From Clostridia bacterium (GTDB taxonomy: Bacteria; Bacillota; Clostridia; Oscillospirales; CAG-272), in contig JAFQOX010000128.1 of assembly GCA_017412045.1 (NCBI GenBank), positions 93,012 through 146,181 of the forward strand: a stretch of 53,170 nt of DNA, given 5' to 3'. A program made the position numbers and the translations under genes. The notes under the pieces are model-generated. The model ran no database searches. It was not told the origin of the DNA and was given only the letters and a program-made list of their open reading frames with translations. Below are positions 14,771-24,002 of the stretch, piece after piece (within the stretch, counting starts at the first letter, position 1; each line of letters starts with the position of its first letter).

Positions 14771-16744
14771 TTATTCAGCAGCAGCTTCTTCAGCGGCAGC
14801 AGCTTCGATGAGCGCGCGGATGGAGAGGCTTACCTTGTGGTTTTCGTTGTCGATGTCAACGATCTTTGCGTCAACAACCTGACCGAGGGTGAGAACCTCT
14901 GCGGGAGCAGCGATTCTTCTGTTAGCGATCTGGGTGATGTGGATGAGACCGTCAACGCCGGGGATGATCTGTGCGAATGCACCGAAGGGCATCATGGAAA
15001 CGATGGTTACGGGAGCAACGTCACCGATTGCGTACTTGTCGGTGAAGAGCTTCCAGGGGTTGGTAGCTTCGGTCTTGTAGCCGAGAGAGATTCTGTTTCT
15101 TTCGCGGTCGAAGTCCTTAACGAATACTTCGAGAGTATCGCCGATGGAAACTACGTCCTTGGGAGAAGAAATGCGGAGCCAGGAGAGTTCCGTGGTGTGA
15201 ACCATACCGTCAACGCCGCCGAGGTCAACGAATGCGCCGTAGGAAGTGATGCTCTTAACCTTACCGGTGTAGTGCTTGCCTACTTCGATGTTAGCCCAGA
15301 AGTTTTCGAGAAGCGCTTTTCTTTCTTCTCTGATGATGATACGGATAGAACCGATCGCGCGCTTTCTGTCTTCCTTGATTTCGATGATTTTGAATTTCTG
15401 CTTGGTGCCTACGATGCTCTGAAGATCACCGTTCTTGGGAACGTTGGTCTGGGAAGCGGGGATGAAGATTTTCTGAGAGAGCGCGTATGCGATAACGCCG
15501 CCCTTAACGGCTTCGGTGATTTTGCCTTCGAGAACTTCGTTGTTTTCTTTAGCGGCAACAATCTTTGCCCAATTGTTGTGTGCATCAACCTTCTTCTTGG
15601 AAAGAGTAGCGATACCGTCGAGGTCGCTTACGCGTACTGCAACGGCTTCTACCTCGTCACCGACCTTGAAAAGGTCTTCGAGCTTAGCCTGGGGATCGTC
15701 GGTTACGTTGTCAAGTGTAAGCACGCCGGTTACCTTAGAACCGATGTCTACGTGCACTTCGGTATTGGTTACCGCAATCACGGTGCCTCGAACGGTGTCT
15801 CCTGTATTTAAAGTTTTAAAAGATTCCTCAAGAAGTTGTGCGAAATTTTCCTGTTCGCTCATGGTGTTTTGTACCTCCTCAATGATATTGCCGGGTGTGG
15901 AAGCTCCGGCAGCGATGCCGACTTTGCCGGTCATCTTTTTAATATGTAGCGGGATGTCGCGCGCGGTTTCGATGAAATAGGTTTCCACGCAATTTTCTCT
16001 GCTGATGTCGTAGAGCTTTTTCGTGTTGGAGCTTTCGCGGCCGCCGATGATGAGCATGGCGTCGCATTCGCGGGACAGTGTTTCTATTTCCCTCTGGCGC
16101 GTTTCCGTAACATTACATATTGTATCAAAAAATAAAGCGTTTGTATATAGTTTTTTGAGAAATTTTTTGCAATTTTGATAATCTTCCAAATTGTGCGTCG
16201 TTTGAGAGGCTAAAATGATTTGTTTCGATCCAATTTGTTGTGCAAAATTTTCTTTGAACGCTTTTTCCAACTCGGAAAAATCCGAAAAAATGCGAAAATC
16301 TCCACGAATATAGCCCGCAATGCCGACGATTTCGGGATGCACGCTGCTACCGATCAGGATCGTGAAGGTCTCGTCCGACGTATGGTTCTCCATGATCCGG
16401 TAGATCTTGGCGACGAAGGGACAGGTCATATCATGGACGGAGGATCCCGGATTTTTTTCCGTAAAAGCGCGGAGCTTTTCCAGCACCGAGGGAGAGACGC
16501 CGTGCGTGCGGACGACGAAAATCGAGCGGGGCGCCGCCGTTTTCAGGTCCTCGTCCAGACATTCTTCACGCAGGATGCCGACGCCCTTTTCGGCGAGACT
16601 TTGCGTGACGATGGGATTGTGTATCAGGGAGCCGACGGTGTAGATCTTCGCGCCCGTGTTTTGCTCCGTCAGTGAGAACGTGGCATCGACGGCGCGCTTG
16701 ACACCGAAGCAGAAGCCTGCGTATTTTGCGACTTTGATTTCCAT
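14771..16744 (-). CDS. ispH-rpsA: IspH fused to ribosomal protein S1 (four S1 domains)
   Basis: One 657-residue polypeptide joins two functions. Residues 1 to about 285 are 4-hydroxy-3-methylbut-2-enyl diphosphate reductase, the last enzyme of the MEP isoprenoid route, with the three iron-sulfur cysteines in AGFCFG (C12), HDMTCPF and TICNVTE. From about 300 onward four S1 RNA-binding repeats follow (for example GDTVRGTVIAV and GKHYTGKVKSITSYGAFVDL), ending in an acidic, alanine-rich tail. The fusion is known in Clostridia and is intact here with no stop or frameshift. It is the third gene of a run cmk-plsC-ispH/rpsA, with two bases between plsC and it. Confidence 0.95.
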   Translation of the reverse strand: MEIKVAKYAGFCFGVKRAVDATFSLTEQNTGAKIYTVGSLIHNPIVTQSLAEKGVGILREECLDEDLKTAAPRSIFVVRTHGVSPSVLEKLRAFTEKNPGSSVHDMTCPFVAKIYRIMENHTSDETFTILIGSSVHPEIVGIAGYIRGDFRIFSDFSELEKAFKENFAQQIGSKQIILASQTTHNLEDYQNCKKFLKKLYTNALFFDTICNVTETRQREIETLSRECDAMLIIGGRESSNTKKLYDISRENCVETYFIETARDIPLHIKKMTGKVGIAAGASTPGNIIEEVQNTMSEQENFAQLLEESFKTLNTGDTVRGTVIAVTNTEVHVDIGSKVTGVLTLDNVTDDPQAKLEDLFKVGDEVEAVAVRVSDLDGIATLSKKKVDAHNNWAKIVAAKENNEVLEGKITEAVKGGVIAYALSQKIFIPASQTNVPKNGDLQSIVGTKQKFKIIEIKEDRKRAIGSIRIIIREERKALLENFWANIEVGKHYTGKVKSITSYGAFVDLGGVDGMVHTTELSWLRISSPKDVVSIGDTLEVFVKDFDRERNRISLGYKTEATNPWKLFTDKYAIGDVAPVTIVSMMPFGAFAQIIPGVDGLIHITQIANRRIAAPAEVLTLGQVVDAKIVDIDNENHKVSLSIRALIEAAAAEEAAAE

Positions 16745-16745
16745 A

Positions 16746-17363
16746 TTATTTCCGATCCTCTTTTCCGAGCTCGCAGATGCGTTCGAAGATCAGTCTGGAA
16801 GCCGCGTTGTATTCCGCCATATTGCTTCTTTCGGGCGAAAAGCCGAGCTCCTCGTAAGCGATGGGCTTACCGATGATGACCGTTACCTTGCGGAACAGGC
16901 GGACTCTGTAATTTTTGGTTTTGATATGTACGGGGAGGATGCTGCATTTGGAACGGTATGCAAAGAGACCGACGCCGCCCTTGGCATCGTCAACGCAGGG
17001 CTCCTTGTCGGGAATACGCGTGCCCTGGGGGAAAAGTCCGACGTAGTTGCCCTTTTCCAGAACCTCGATGGTGGATTTGATGGCTTTCAGGTCGCCCGCG
17101 CCGCGATTGACGGGGATCGTACCGAAGGAGGTGAGGATCTTTCGGAGAATCGGATTTTTAAAGAGCTCTTTTTTTGCGAAAAAATAGATCTGTCTCTTCA
17201 GGCGTGTGCCGATGAAGAAGATGTCGTGCATACTGATGTGGTTGGCGCAGATGATGCAGGCGCCTTCCTTCAATTCGTTTTCCAGACCGATGACCTCCAC
17301 GCGGAAGAAAAGCTTGTAGATGGGTCTGAAGATCATCTGCAAAAAGCGGTACATTTTTGTCAT
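16746..17363 (-). CDS. plsC: PlsC, 1-acyl-sn-glycerol-3-phosphate acyltransferase
   Basis: It makes phosphatidic acid from lysophosphatidic acid at the inner membrane. The 205-residue protein carries the acyltransferase box NHISMHD (NHX4D) and the later block GLFPQGTR, with no extra domain. The ATG at 17363 overlaps the cmk stop (ATGA) and has AAAGGGA nine bases upstream; an in-frame TTG at 17372 is less likely. It is encoded between cmk and ispH-rpsA, the usual order in Clostridia. Confidence 0.93.
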   Translation of the reverse strand: MTKMYRFLQMIFRPIYKLFFRVEVIGLENELKEGACIICANHISMHDIFFIGTRLKRQIYFFAKKELFKNPILRKILTSFGTIPVNRGAGDLKAIKSTIEVLEKGNYVGLFPQGTRIPDKEPCVDDAKGGVGLFAYRSKCSILPVHIKTKNYRVRLFRKVTVIIGKPIAYEELGFSPERSNMAEYNAASRLIFERICELGKEDRK

Positions 17364-18046
17364 GATAAGCAATCCCTTTCTGATTGATTCGTTTTTTCGC
17401 GTATGATTCGGAGCGCGGTTTCGATGACGGTGTCAAAATCACCGGAGTTATCGAGGAAGACGGCATCCTCTGCGGGGATGGCGGGAGCGATCTCGCGGGT
17501 GCTGTCCTGAAGGTCGCGCGCCTTCATGGCTTCGTATACCTCCTGCTCGGTCGTGACCTCGCCCTTGGCGATCAATTCCTTGTAGCGTCTGCGCGCGCGT
17601 TCACGGTCGGAGACGGTGACGAAAAATTTTACCTGCGCGTTTGGGAGAATGACGGTACCGATGTCGCGGCCGTCCATGATGACGTTATGCTCTGCGGCAA
17701 TATTTCTCTGGAGAGAAAGCAGATGCGCGCGGACCTCGGGGATGGCGGATACCTTGGAGGCGTAGGCGGAGATTTCGTTCGTGCGGATGAACCCGCCGAC
17801 GTCCTCTTCTCCGAGATAGATCTTCTGCTCTCCGTTCACGAAGCCGAGAGAAATTTTCAGGGAGGGGAGCAGAGCGATGATTTCGGCTTTGCTGTCGGTT
17901 GCGATACCCGCGCGTTTTACGGCGAGACCGATGGTTCTGTACATGGCGCCCGTGTCGGTATAGATATAACCGAGCTTGGCCGCGATGGCTTTGGCGAGGG
18001 TGCTTTTTCCCGCGCCGGAGGGGCCGTCAAGAGCGATGTTGATCAT
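17360..18046 (-). CDS. cmk: Cytidylate kinase
   Basis: It phosphorylates CMP and dCMP with ATP. The 228-residue protein starts INIALDGPSGAGKSTLAKA (P-loop) and has TGAMYR, the DGRDIGT block and the lid region SDRERARRRY. Length and motifs are typical. It overlaps plsC by four bases and follows the BaiN-like gene by 47 bases with a GAAAGGA site, so it probably shares the transcript that begins at the ABC-F gene. Confidence 0.96.
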   Translation of the reverse strand: MINIALDGPSGAGKSTLAKAIAAKLGYIYTDTGAMYRTIGLAVKRAGIATDSKAEIIALLPSLKISLGFVNGEQKIYLGEEDVGGFIRTNEISAYASKVSAIPEVRAHLLSLQRNIAAEHNVIMDGRDIGTVILPNAQVKFFVTVSDRERARRRYKELIAKGEVTTEQEVYEAMKARDLQDSTREIAPAIPAEDAVFLDNSGDFDTVIETALRIIREKTNQSERDCLS

Positions 18047-18093
18047 GAGAAAAGATCCTTTCTTACGTTATTTTTTGTGGTTGGAAGGTTGAA

Positions 18094-19338
18094 TTATGCT
18101 TCTGCCGCCGCGGTTGCCGCCGCGTGCGCGGTCGCGAATGCGATCTGGAGATTGAAGCCGCCCGTATAAGCGTCGAGGTCGATGACCTCACCTGCGAAAT
18201 AGAGGTTCGGACAAAGCTTGGAGCGCATGGTATGCGGTTCGATCTCCTTGACGGAAATGCCGCCGCTGGTGACGATCGCTTCCGTGATCGGGCGGAAGCC
18301 CGTGACGGAGACGGGGATCCCCTTCATCAGTGCGACCACGCGTCTGCGTTCCTCTGCGGTGACGGCGTTGATTTTTTTATCGGGAGAGATTCCCGTCAGC
18401 CTGATGAAGGGCTCGCGCAGCTTGGCGGGCAGGAGTGCGTCGAAGGCGTTGGCGAAATTGCGATTTTTGTTTTTTTCGAAATCGGAGAGCATTCGTTTGT
18501 CCAGCGTCTGCGCATCCAGCGCGGGCTTCAGGTCGATGGATACGACGTATCGGTCTTTCTGCATCGGACGGAGATGGGCGGACGCGGAAAGGATCATCGG
18601 ACCGCTGATGCCGAAATGGCAGAAGAGCATTTCTCCGAAATCCTTGTAAACGACTTTTTTCTTGGCGGTATCCGTGACGGTGACGGAGACGTTTTTGAGA
18701 GCAAGTCCCATGGAAGCCGCGCAGATCCCGTCGTCGGAGGTCAGACCGACGAGGGAGGGGATCGGCTCCTTGACCGTATGTCCGACGGACTGTGCCAGAC
18801 GGTATCCGTCGCCGGTGGAGCCCGTGACGGGATAGGAAACGCCGCCCGTGGAAAGGATCACGGCGTCAAAGCCTGCGTGACTGCGCTTTTCCGTTACCAC
18901 GCCGCAGAGCGTTCCGTCCTCTGCCCGTATGAAATCGGTGACGCGCTCGGTCAGGATATGAACGCCGTTTTGCAGGCAGAACTTCTTGAGCGCCAGCACG
19001 ATATCCACGGCGCGGTCCGAAACGGGGAAAACGCGGTTGCCGCGCTCCGTTTTGAGCGGTACGCCGAGCTCCTCAAAGAACGCCATGGTGTCGGCGGGGG
19101 AAAATCGGTTGATGGCGGAATAGAGGAATTTTCCGTTTGCCGTAATATTTTTGATGAATTCCTCGGGGGTGCAATTGTTGGTGACGTTACAGCGACCCTT
19201 TCCCGTAATGCCGAGCTTTTTGCCGAGCAGGGCATTGCGCTCGAAGAGCGTGACCTTTGCGCCGCGTTTTGCCGCGTAGCCTGCGGCAAGCATACCGGCG
19301 GCGCCGCCGCCGATGACTGCGATTTTTCTTTCGTTCAT
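18094..19338 (-). CDS. BaiN/YhiN-family flavoprotein (HI0933-like oxidoreductase)
   Basis: A 414-residue FAD protein of the HI0933/YhiN family. It starts with the dinucleotide-binding motif AVIGGGAAGMLAAGYAAKRG and shows GKKLGITGKGRCNVTN, LSTGGVSYPVTGSTGDGY and the C-terminal TSGGISVKEI, YFAGEVID and GGFNLQIAFATA. One family member (BaiN) reduces bile-acid intermediates, but most are uncharacterised and widespread, so no substrate is assigned. The ATG at 19338 follows GAGGA; an in-frame upstream start at 19365 would overlap the ABC-F gene. It lies between the ABC-F gene and cmk. Confidence 0.9.
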   Translation of the reverse strand: MNERKIAVIGGGAAGMLAAGYAAKRGAKVTLFERNALLGKKLGITGKGRCNVTNNCTPEEFIKNITANGKFLYSAINRFSPADTMAFFEELGVPLKTERGNRVFPVSDRAVDIVLALKKFCLQNGVHILTERVTDFIRAEDGTLCGVVTEKRSHAGFDAVILSTGGVSYPVTGSTGDGYRLAQSVGHTVKEPIPSLVGLTSDDGICAASMGLALKNVSVTVTDTAKKKVVYKDFGEMLFCHFGISGPMILSASAHLRPMQKDRYVVSIDLKPALDAQTLDKRMLSDFEKNKNRNFANAFDALLPAKLREPFIRLTGISPDKKINAVTAEERRRVVALMKGIPVSVTGFRPITEAIVTSGGISVKEIEPHTMRSKLCPNLYFAGEVIDLDAYTGGFNLQIAFATAHAAATAAAEA

Positions 19339-19361
19339 AGCATCATCCTCAAATTTGATTT

Positions 19362-21275
19362 TCAAGATTTATTTTCCAGGAGAAATGCCTCCGCATCTTC
19401 CATATCGGCGAAAAGCGCATCGATACGGTCGTCGATCTCGGTCATTCTTTGTGAAATTTCGGAAAGACGGACGTAGTCGGTCGCGGCGGAGGTGTTCATT
19501 TCCTCATCCAGCGCGGCTTTTTCCTCCTCCAGCTCTTCGATTTCCGTTTCCGCGCGCTCGATGCGTTTTTCGGCTTTTCGGATTTCGGAGAGGAGCTTTT
19601 TGTTTTCCGCATATCTGAGCTTGCCGTCGGATTCCTTTTTTTCCGTTTTGACCGCGGCTTGCGCGCTCGTGCGGCGCGTTTCCCTGAATTCCAGATATTC
19701 GTCAAACGTGCCGTGATAATCGTAAAATCCGCCCGAAAGGTCAAAAATACGGGTGGCGAGCTTTTTCATGAAATAACGGTCGTGAGAAACCGCGATGATC
19801 GTACCGCCGAAGGCGAGGAGCGCGTTCTCCAGTGCCTCTCTGGAGGCGATGTCCAGATGGTTCGTCGGCTCGTCGAGGATCAGCAGGTTGACCTTGGAAA
19901 GGATCATTTTGCAGAGCATAAGTCGCGCTTTTTCACCGCCCGAAAGGACGGAGATCTTTTTCTCGATATCCTCTGCGAAGAAGAGGAAGCCCGCGAGTGC
20001 GGTGCGGATCTGCGTGATCGTCAGCTTCTCGTGTGCGTCGCAAAGCTCCTCCAGAACGGTTTTGTTCTCGTCGAGCGTACGCTGCTCCTGATCGTAATAG
20101 CCGGCGATAACGCCGGTGCCGTATTCGATCACGCCGCTGTCGGCTTCCGTAAATCCCCCGAGGATCTTGATGAGCGTGGATTTGCCACAGCCGTTGGGAC
20201 CCATGATGACGACGTGATCCTTCTTTTTGATCATGAAGGAAACGTCGGAGAAGAGGCGGCGTTCTCCGAAGGATTTCGCGAGCCCGTCCGCTTCCAGCAC
20301 GTCGTTCCCGCTCTCCGCGGCTTCCGCGAAGGCGAGACGAATGCTTCCCGGCGCGCGCTCCGGCGCGTCGATCTTTTCCATATGCTCGATCTGCTTTTTC
20401 TTGCTGGCGATCGTGATATAGTTGTGCTCCTGACCGAAGTGGATCTGCGTTTGTATGATACCCTCGATGCGGGCGATCTCCTTTTGCTGAAGATCGTACA
20501 TTTTTTGCTGTCTTTTGATGGCTTCGGTCTTTTGCGTGACGAACGCGGTATAGTTGCCCGTGTAAAGCTCCGCCTTCGTATTTTCGATGTCCAGAATCTT
20601 CGTCGCGGTCCGATCGAGGAAATAACGGTCGTGCGAAACGAGCAGAAGCGTTTTGGGGTAGGCGCGCAGATGCTCCTCCAGCCAGAACAGCGTGTCGGTA
20701 TCCAGATGGTTGGTCGGCTCGTCGAGGATGAGGATATCGGGCTCGATGAGGAGCAGGCGAACCAGCGCGAGGCGCGTTCTTTCGCCGCCGCTCAGAGTGT
20801 CGATGGTTTTGGATTGCTCGGATTCGGGGAAGCCGAAGCGGGTGAGCATGGAGCGGATACGGGATTTGTATTCGTAACCGCCGATTTCTCTGAATTTTTC
20901 GGTGAGAGCGGCGAATTCGGTAATGGCGCGCTCGTTATGAGCGCCCGTTTCGATTTCCGATTGCAGAACGGCGAGGCGCTTTTCGATCCGCCTGCATTCT
21001 CCGAACGCGCTCTCCATTTCTTCCGTGAGCGTTTTGTCGCTTTCCAGCATGGCGTTTTGCTCGAGCATACCGATGCTTTTGCCCTTGGCGATAAAGACCT
21101 GTCCGCCGCTGGGCTCGGTCGCGCCCGCGATGATGCGCAGAAGCGTGGATTTGCCCGCGCCGTTGACGCCGACGATGCCGAGGCGATCGCCCTCGTTGAT
21201 CGAAAAATTTATTTTTTGCAGAATGATGTCCGTCCCGTATTCCAGACGGACGTCGCTTACGCTGAGTATGGTCAT
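19362..21275 (-). CDS. ABC-F family ATPase (Uup/EttA-like)
   Basis: A soluble protein of 637 residues with two ABC domains and no membrane domain. First Walker A GVNGAGKSTLLR (about 36) and signature LSGGERTRLALVRLL; second Walker A GPNGCGKSTLIK (about 360) and signature LSGGEKARLMLCK. Both domains keep the LILDEPTNHLD block. A linker and a charged coiled-coil C-terminus (about 545-637) resemble Uup or YfmR. ABC-F proteins act on the ribosome, either to resolve stalled translation or to protect against antibiotics. The housekeeping context and length favour a translation-factor role. Confidence 0.92.
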   Translation of the reverse strand: MTILSVSDVRLEYGTDIILQKINFSINEGDRLGIVGVNGAGKSTLLRIIAGATEPSGGQVFIAKGKSIGMLEQNAMLESDKTLTEEMESAFGECRRIEKRLAVLQSEIETGAHNERAITEFAALTEKFREIGGYEYKSRIRSMLTRFGFPESEQSKTIDTLSGGERTRLALVRLLLIEPDILILDEPTNHLDTDTLFWLEEHLRAYPKTLLLVSHDRYFLDRTATKILDIENTKAELYTGNYTAFVTQKTEAIKRQQKMYDLQQKEIARIEGIIQTQIHFGQEHNYITIASKKKQIEHMEKIDAPERAPGSIRLAFAEAAESGNDVLEADGLAKSFGERRLFSDVSFMIKKKDHVVIMGPNGCGKSTLIKILGGFTEADSGVIEYGTGVIAGYYDQEQRTLDENKTVLEELCDAHEKLTITQIRTALAGFLFFAEDIEKKISVLSGGEKARLMLCKMILSKVNLLILDEPTNHLDIASREALENALLAFGGTIIAVSHDRYFMKKLATRIFDLSGGFYDYHGTFDEYLEFRETRRTSAQAAVKTEKKESDGKLRYAENKKLLSEIRKAEKRIERAETEIEELEEEKAALDEEMNTSAATDYVRLSEISQRMTEIDDRIDALFADMEDAEAFLLENKS

Positions 21276-21331
21276 GATTTTATATTCCCTGTTATCTTAA
21301 TATTGAAGTGAAAAAATCCTCACTTTATTCT

Positions 21332-21361
21332 ATTATACATCGAAAATGGTCGGATTGTCAA
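21332..21361 (-). promoter_or_regulatory. Promoter of the ABC-F operon
   Basis: On the minus strand a perfect TTGACA (21356-21361), an 18-base spacer and a perfect TATAAT (21332-21337). It is divergent from the deoB promoter, with about 40 bases between the two -35 boxes. Confidence 0.8.
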
Positions 21362-21401
21362 TTTTAATCTTGAAAGTTGATTGAAAAAGATGAAATTTCG
21401 G

Positions 21402-21430
21402 TTGCGAAATACGGGATTTTATGATATAAT
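21402..21430 (+). promoter_or_regulatory. Promoter of deoB-cdd
   Basis: TTGCGA (21402-21407), a 17-base spacer and a perfect TATAAT (21425-21430), 45 bases before the deoB start. Confidence 0.75.
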
Positions 21431-21475
21431 ATAGGTGGACTTGATTTTTGAATTTTGGAAAAGGAAAGAATTGCG

Positions 21476-22642
21476 ATGAAAACCAAACGAATTTTTTTAA
21501 TGGTGATGGATAGTTTTGGTATTGGCGGCGCAAAGGATGCTCAGCGTTTCGGAGATATTGGAAGCGATACGCTGGGTTCTTTGATAAAAACGGAAGGCTT
21601 TGAAGCCCCCACGCTTGCTTCTCTCGGACTTTTTCATATTGACGGTGTCGACCGCTCTCTTGCAAAGACGGAGCCTGTTGGCGCATACGGCCGTTTGTGT
21701 GAGCAGTCGGAAGGAAAGGACAGCACCATCGGGCACTGGGAGCTGGCGGGCATTCGCTCGTACGAGCCGCTTCCGACGTACCCGAACGGATTTCCGAAGG
21801 AGATCACAGATGAATTGGAACGCCGTACCGGCAGAAGGGTGCTTTGCAATCGGACGTATTCAGGCACGGACGTGATCCGCGATTACGGCGAGGAGCATTT
21901 GAAAACGGGCGGGTTGATCGTTTATACCTCCGTAGACAGCGTTATGCAGATCGCGGCGCACGAGGATATCGTGCCGACGGAGGAGCTTTACGGTTGCTGT
22001 AAAATTGCAAGAGAGATTCTTGTCGGCGAGCATTGCGTGGGCAGAGTGATTGCGCGCCCGTTTACGGGAGAGTGGCCCTTCCAACGTACGCCGTACAGAC
22101 ACGATTATTCCGCGGTTCCGCCCGGACCCACGGTTCTGAATCTTTTGAAACAGCGCGGTCTGGAGACGATCGCCGTCGGTAAGATCAACGATCTTTACGC
22201 GGGTGCGGGTATTTCCGAGGCGATCCGCACGGGAAGCAACGAGGAAGGCATGGCGGTTGCATCCGCTCTTCTGAAGAGGGATTTCCACGGACTTTGCTTT
22301 GTGAATTTCGTGGATTTTGATACGGTTTACGGACATCGCCGCAACGCGAAGGGATACGCGGAGGCGGTTATGAAATTGGACGCGTGGCTTGCCGGCTTCA
22401 TTTCCGGCATGCGCGAGCATGACGTTCTGATCATCACGGCGGACCATGGCTGTGATCCCACGTATCGGGGTACGGATCATACGAGAGAAAACGTTCCCGT
22501 TCTGGTATACGGAAAGGAAATCAAGCCGGGCAATCTCGGCGTGCGCGAATCCTTCTCGGACGTTGCGGCGACGGTTGCGGATATGTTTGACGTTCCGTAT
22601 GATCTGAACGGAGAAAGCTTCAAGAAGGATCTGATGAAATGA
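21476..22642 (+). CDS. deoB: Phosphopentomutase
   Basis: It interconverts ribose or deoxyribose 1- and 5-phosphates, linking nucleoside phosphorolysis to central metabolism. The 388-residue protein belongs to the alkaline phosphatase superfamily and has the metal ligands in VMDSFGIGGA, the catalytic threonine region KDSTIGHWE, and DHGCDPTYRGTDHTRE near the C-terminus. The ATG at 21476 follows AAAGGAAAG; an upstream in-frame start at 21455 has no such site. It overlaps cdd by four bases, so the pair forms a nucleoside salvage operon. Confidence 0.95.
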   Translation: MKTKRIFLMVMDSFGIGGAKDAQRFGDIGSDTLGSLIKTEGFEAPTLASLGLFHIDGVDRSLAKTEPVGAYGRLCEQSEGKDSTIGHWELAGIRSYEPLPTYPNGFPKEITDELERRTGRRVLCNRTYSGTDVIRDYGEEHLKTGGLIVYTSVDSVMQIAAHEDIVPTEELYGCCKIAREILVGEHCVGRVIARPFTGEWPFQRTPYRHDYSAVPPGPTVLNLLKQRGLETIAVGKINDLYAGAGISEAIRTGSNEEGMAVASALLKRDFHGLCFVNFVDFDTVYGHRRNAKGYAEAVMKLDAWLAGFISGMREHDVLIITADHGCDPTYRGTDHTRENVPVLVYGKEIKPGNLGVRESFSDVAATVADMFDVPYDLNGESFKKDLMK

Positions 22643-23031
22643 AGGATTTTGATCGAAAAGCGCTTTTGCGGGCGGCAATGGCGGCGAGAAAATTTTCCTA
22701 TGCTCCCTTTTCTCATTTTTATGTGGGAGCCGCGCTCCTGAGTACGGATGGCAGAATATTTACGGGCTGTAATATCGAAAATTCCGCCTATTCCCCGACG
22801 CTCTGTGCGGAACGCTGTGCGGTTGCGAAGGCGGTTTCCGAGGGCGTGCGGGAATTCGCCGCGATTGCGGTCGTCGGTCCCGAGGACGGGGAAACGACGC
22901 CATGCGGCGTATGCAGGCAGGTTCTGTATGAATTTTGTGACGAGAATCTCGTCGTTCTCTGCGGCGGCACGGACTCGCATTATACCGAAACGACGCTCGG
23001 GGAACTTTTGCCAAAGGCGTTCCGTCTGTGA
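22639..23031 (+). CDS. cdd: Cytidine deaminase
   Basis: It deaminates cytidine and deoxycytidine to uridine and deoxyuridine. The 130-residue protein is a typical small homotetrameric type with zinc-binding CAERCAVAKA and PCGVCRQ motifs, and substrate residues in GCNIENSAY. It starts inside the deoB stop (ATGA), so translation is coupled. Confidence 0.95.
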   Translation: MKDFDRKALLRAAMAARKFSYAPFSHFYVGAALLSTDGRIFTGCNIENSAYSPTLCAERCAVAKAVSEGVREFAAIAVVGPEDGETTPCGVCRQVLYEFCDENLVVLCGGTDSHYTETTLGELLPKAFRL

Positions 23032-23054
23032 CGAGACCTGAATAAAAATGAATA

Positions 23055-23096
23055 AAAAATGCCTCGTTCCGACGGTTGAAGGAACGGGGCATTTTT
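23055..23096. terminator. Bidirectional terminator between cdd and sigF
   Basis: AAAAATGCCTCGTTCC and GGAACGGGGCATTTTT form a 16-base-pair stem (one G-T pair) with a ten-base loop. A and T runs at the base serve both strands, ending deoB-cdd on the plus strand and sigF on the minus strand. Confidence 0.9.
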
Positions 23097-23192
23097 ATTA
23101 TGGCAAAAGTAAAAGCGGGATCTGGGTTTCTTCGATACGGCAGACGACGGGTACGCAGATTGGCGACCGACAATCGAGAAGAAGGAAAAACA

Positions 23193-23930
23193 CTAAAATT
23201 GTTTTCGTAAAAACTCAAATATCTTTTTTTCCTCTCGGGAGACCTTGACCTGCGTGATGCCGAGAATTTCGGCGGTCTGCTGTTGGGAAAGATCGCGGTA
23301 GAAGCGTAGCTTGATGATCTGCTGACTGCGCGAATCCAGCTTGGCAATCGCTTCCGCCAGCGCCAGCTTGTCCGTCATTTCCTCGATGATATTTTCGCTT
23401 GCGGGCGTAACGGCTTCCAGCGTCGTGCCGTCGTCATCGTTTCCGAGCGTTTCCTGTAAGGAATAGATGGGACATACGGCATCGAGCGCGTAAGCGATGT
23501 CCTCCACGCTCATATCGCAGACCTCCGCAAGCTCGGAAAGCTTGGGCTCTCGTCCGTGGAGTTTTGTAAAATCCTCCTTGGCTTTCATGATAACGGTTCC
23601 TTTTTTGCGCAGATCGCGGCTGACCTTGATCATACCGTCGTCGCGCAGAAAACGCCGTATTTCACCGATGATCAACGGAACGGCGTAGGTGGAGAAGGCG
23701 GTTCCGAATTTCAGATCGAAGCTTCGGGCGGCTTTCAGCATACCGATCGTGCCGATTTGCACGAGATCCTCGTATTCGACGTTTCTGCCGATGAAACGGC
23801 GCGCAACGGTTTTGACCAGTCCCATATTCTGGGCGATCAGCTGATCCATTGCTTTTCGGTCGCCATCCTGGGCGGCTTTGATCAAATCAAAATTGTCGCA
23901 GGTTTTTTCATTTTCCATGCATTCAGACAT
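23193..23930 (-). CDS. sigF: Sporulation sigma factor F
   Basis: It directs early forespore transcription. The 245-residue protein has sigma region 2 (NMGLVKTVARRF, YEDLVQIGTIGMLKAA), region 3 and region 4 (LSQQQTAEILGITQVKVSREEKK, a helix-turn-helix). Identity rests on gene order spoIIAA-spoIIAB-sigF and on its similarity to SigF rather than SigB or SigG. It follows spoIIAB by 72 bases. The purine-rich site lies about 17 bases before the ATG, unusually far. No in-frame start lies between them, and a second ATG is four codons inside. Confidence 0.93.
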   Translation of the reverse strand: MSECMENEKTCDNFDLIKAAQDGDRKAMDQLIAQNMGLVKTVARRFIGRNVEYEDLVQIGTIGMLKAARSFDLKFGTAFSTYAVPLIIGEIRRFLRDDGMIKVSRDLRKKGTVIMKAKEDFTKLHGREPKLSELAEVCDMSVEDIAYALDAVCPIYSLQETLGNDDDGTTLEAVTPASENIIEEMTDKLALAEAIAKLDSRSQQIIKLRFYRDLSQQQTAEILGITQVKVSREEKKIFEFLRKQF

Positions 23931-24002
23931 AATTTTTCGTTTTCTTTGACTCCTTTCCTCGGAGACTGCCGAAGCAGAAAAATCATACTGTCTCGTCCGA
24001 AG

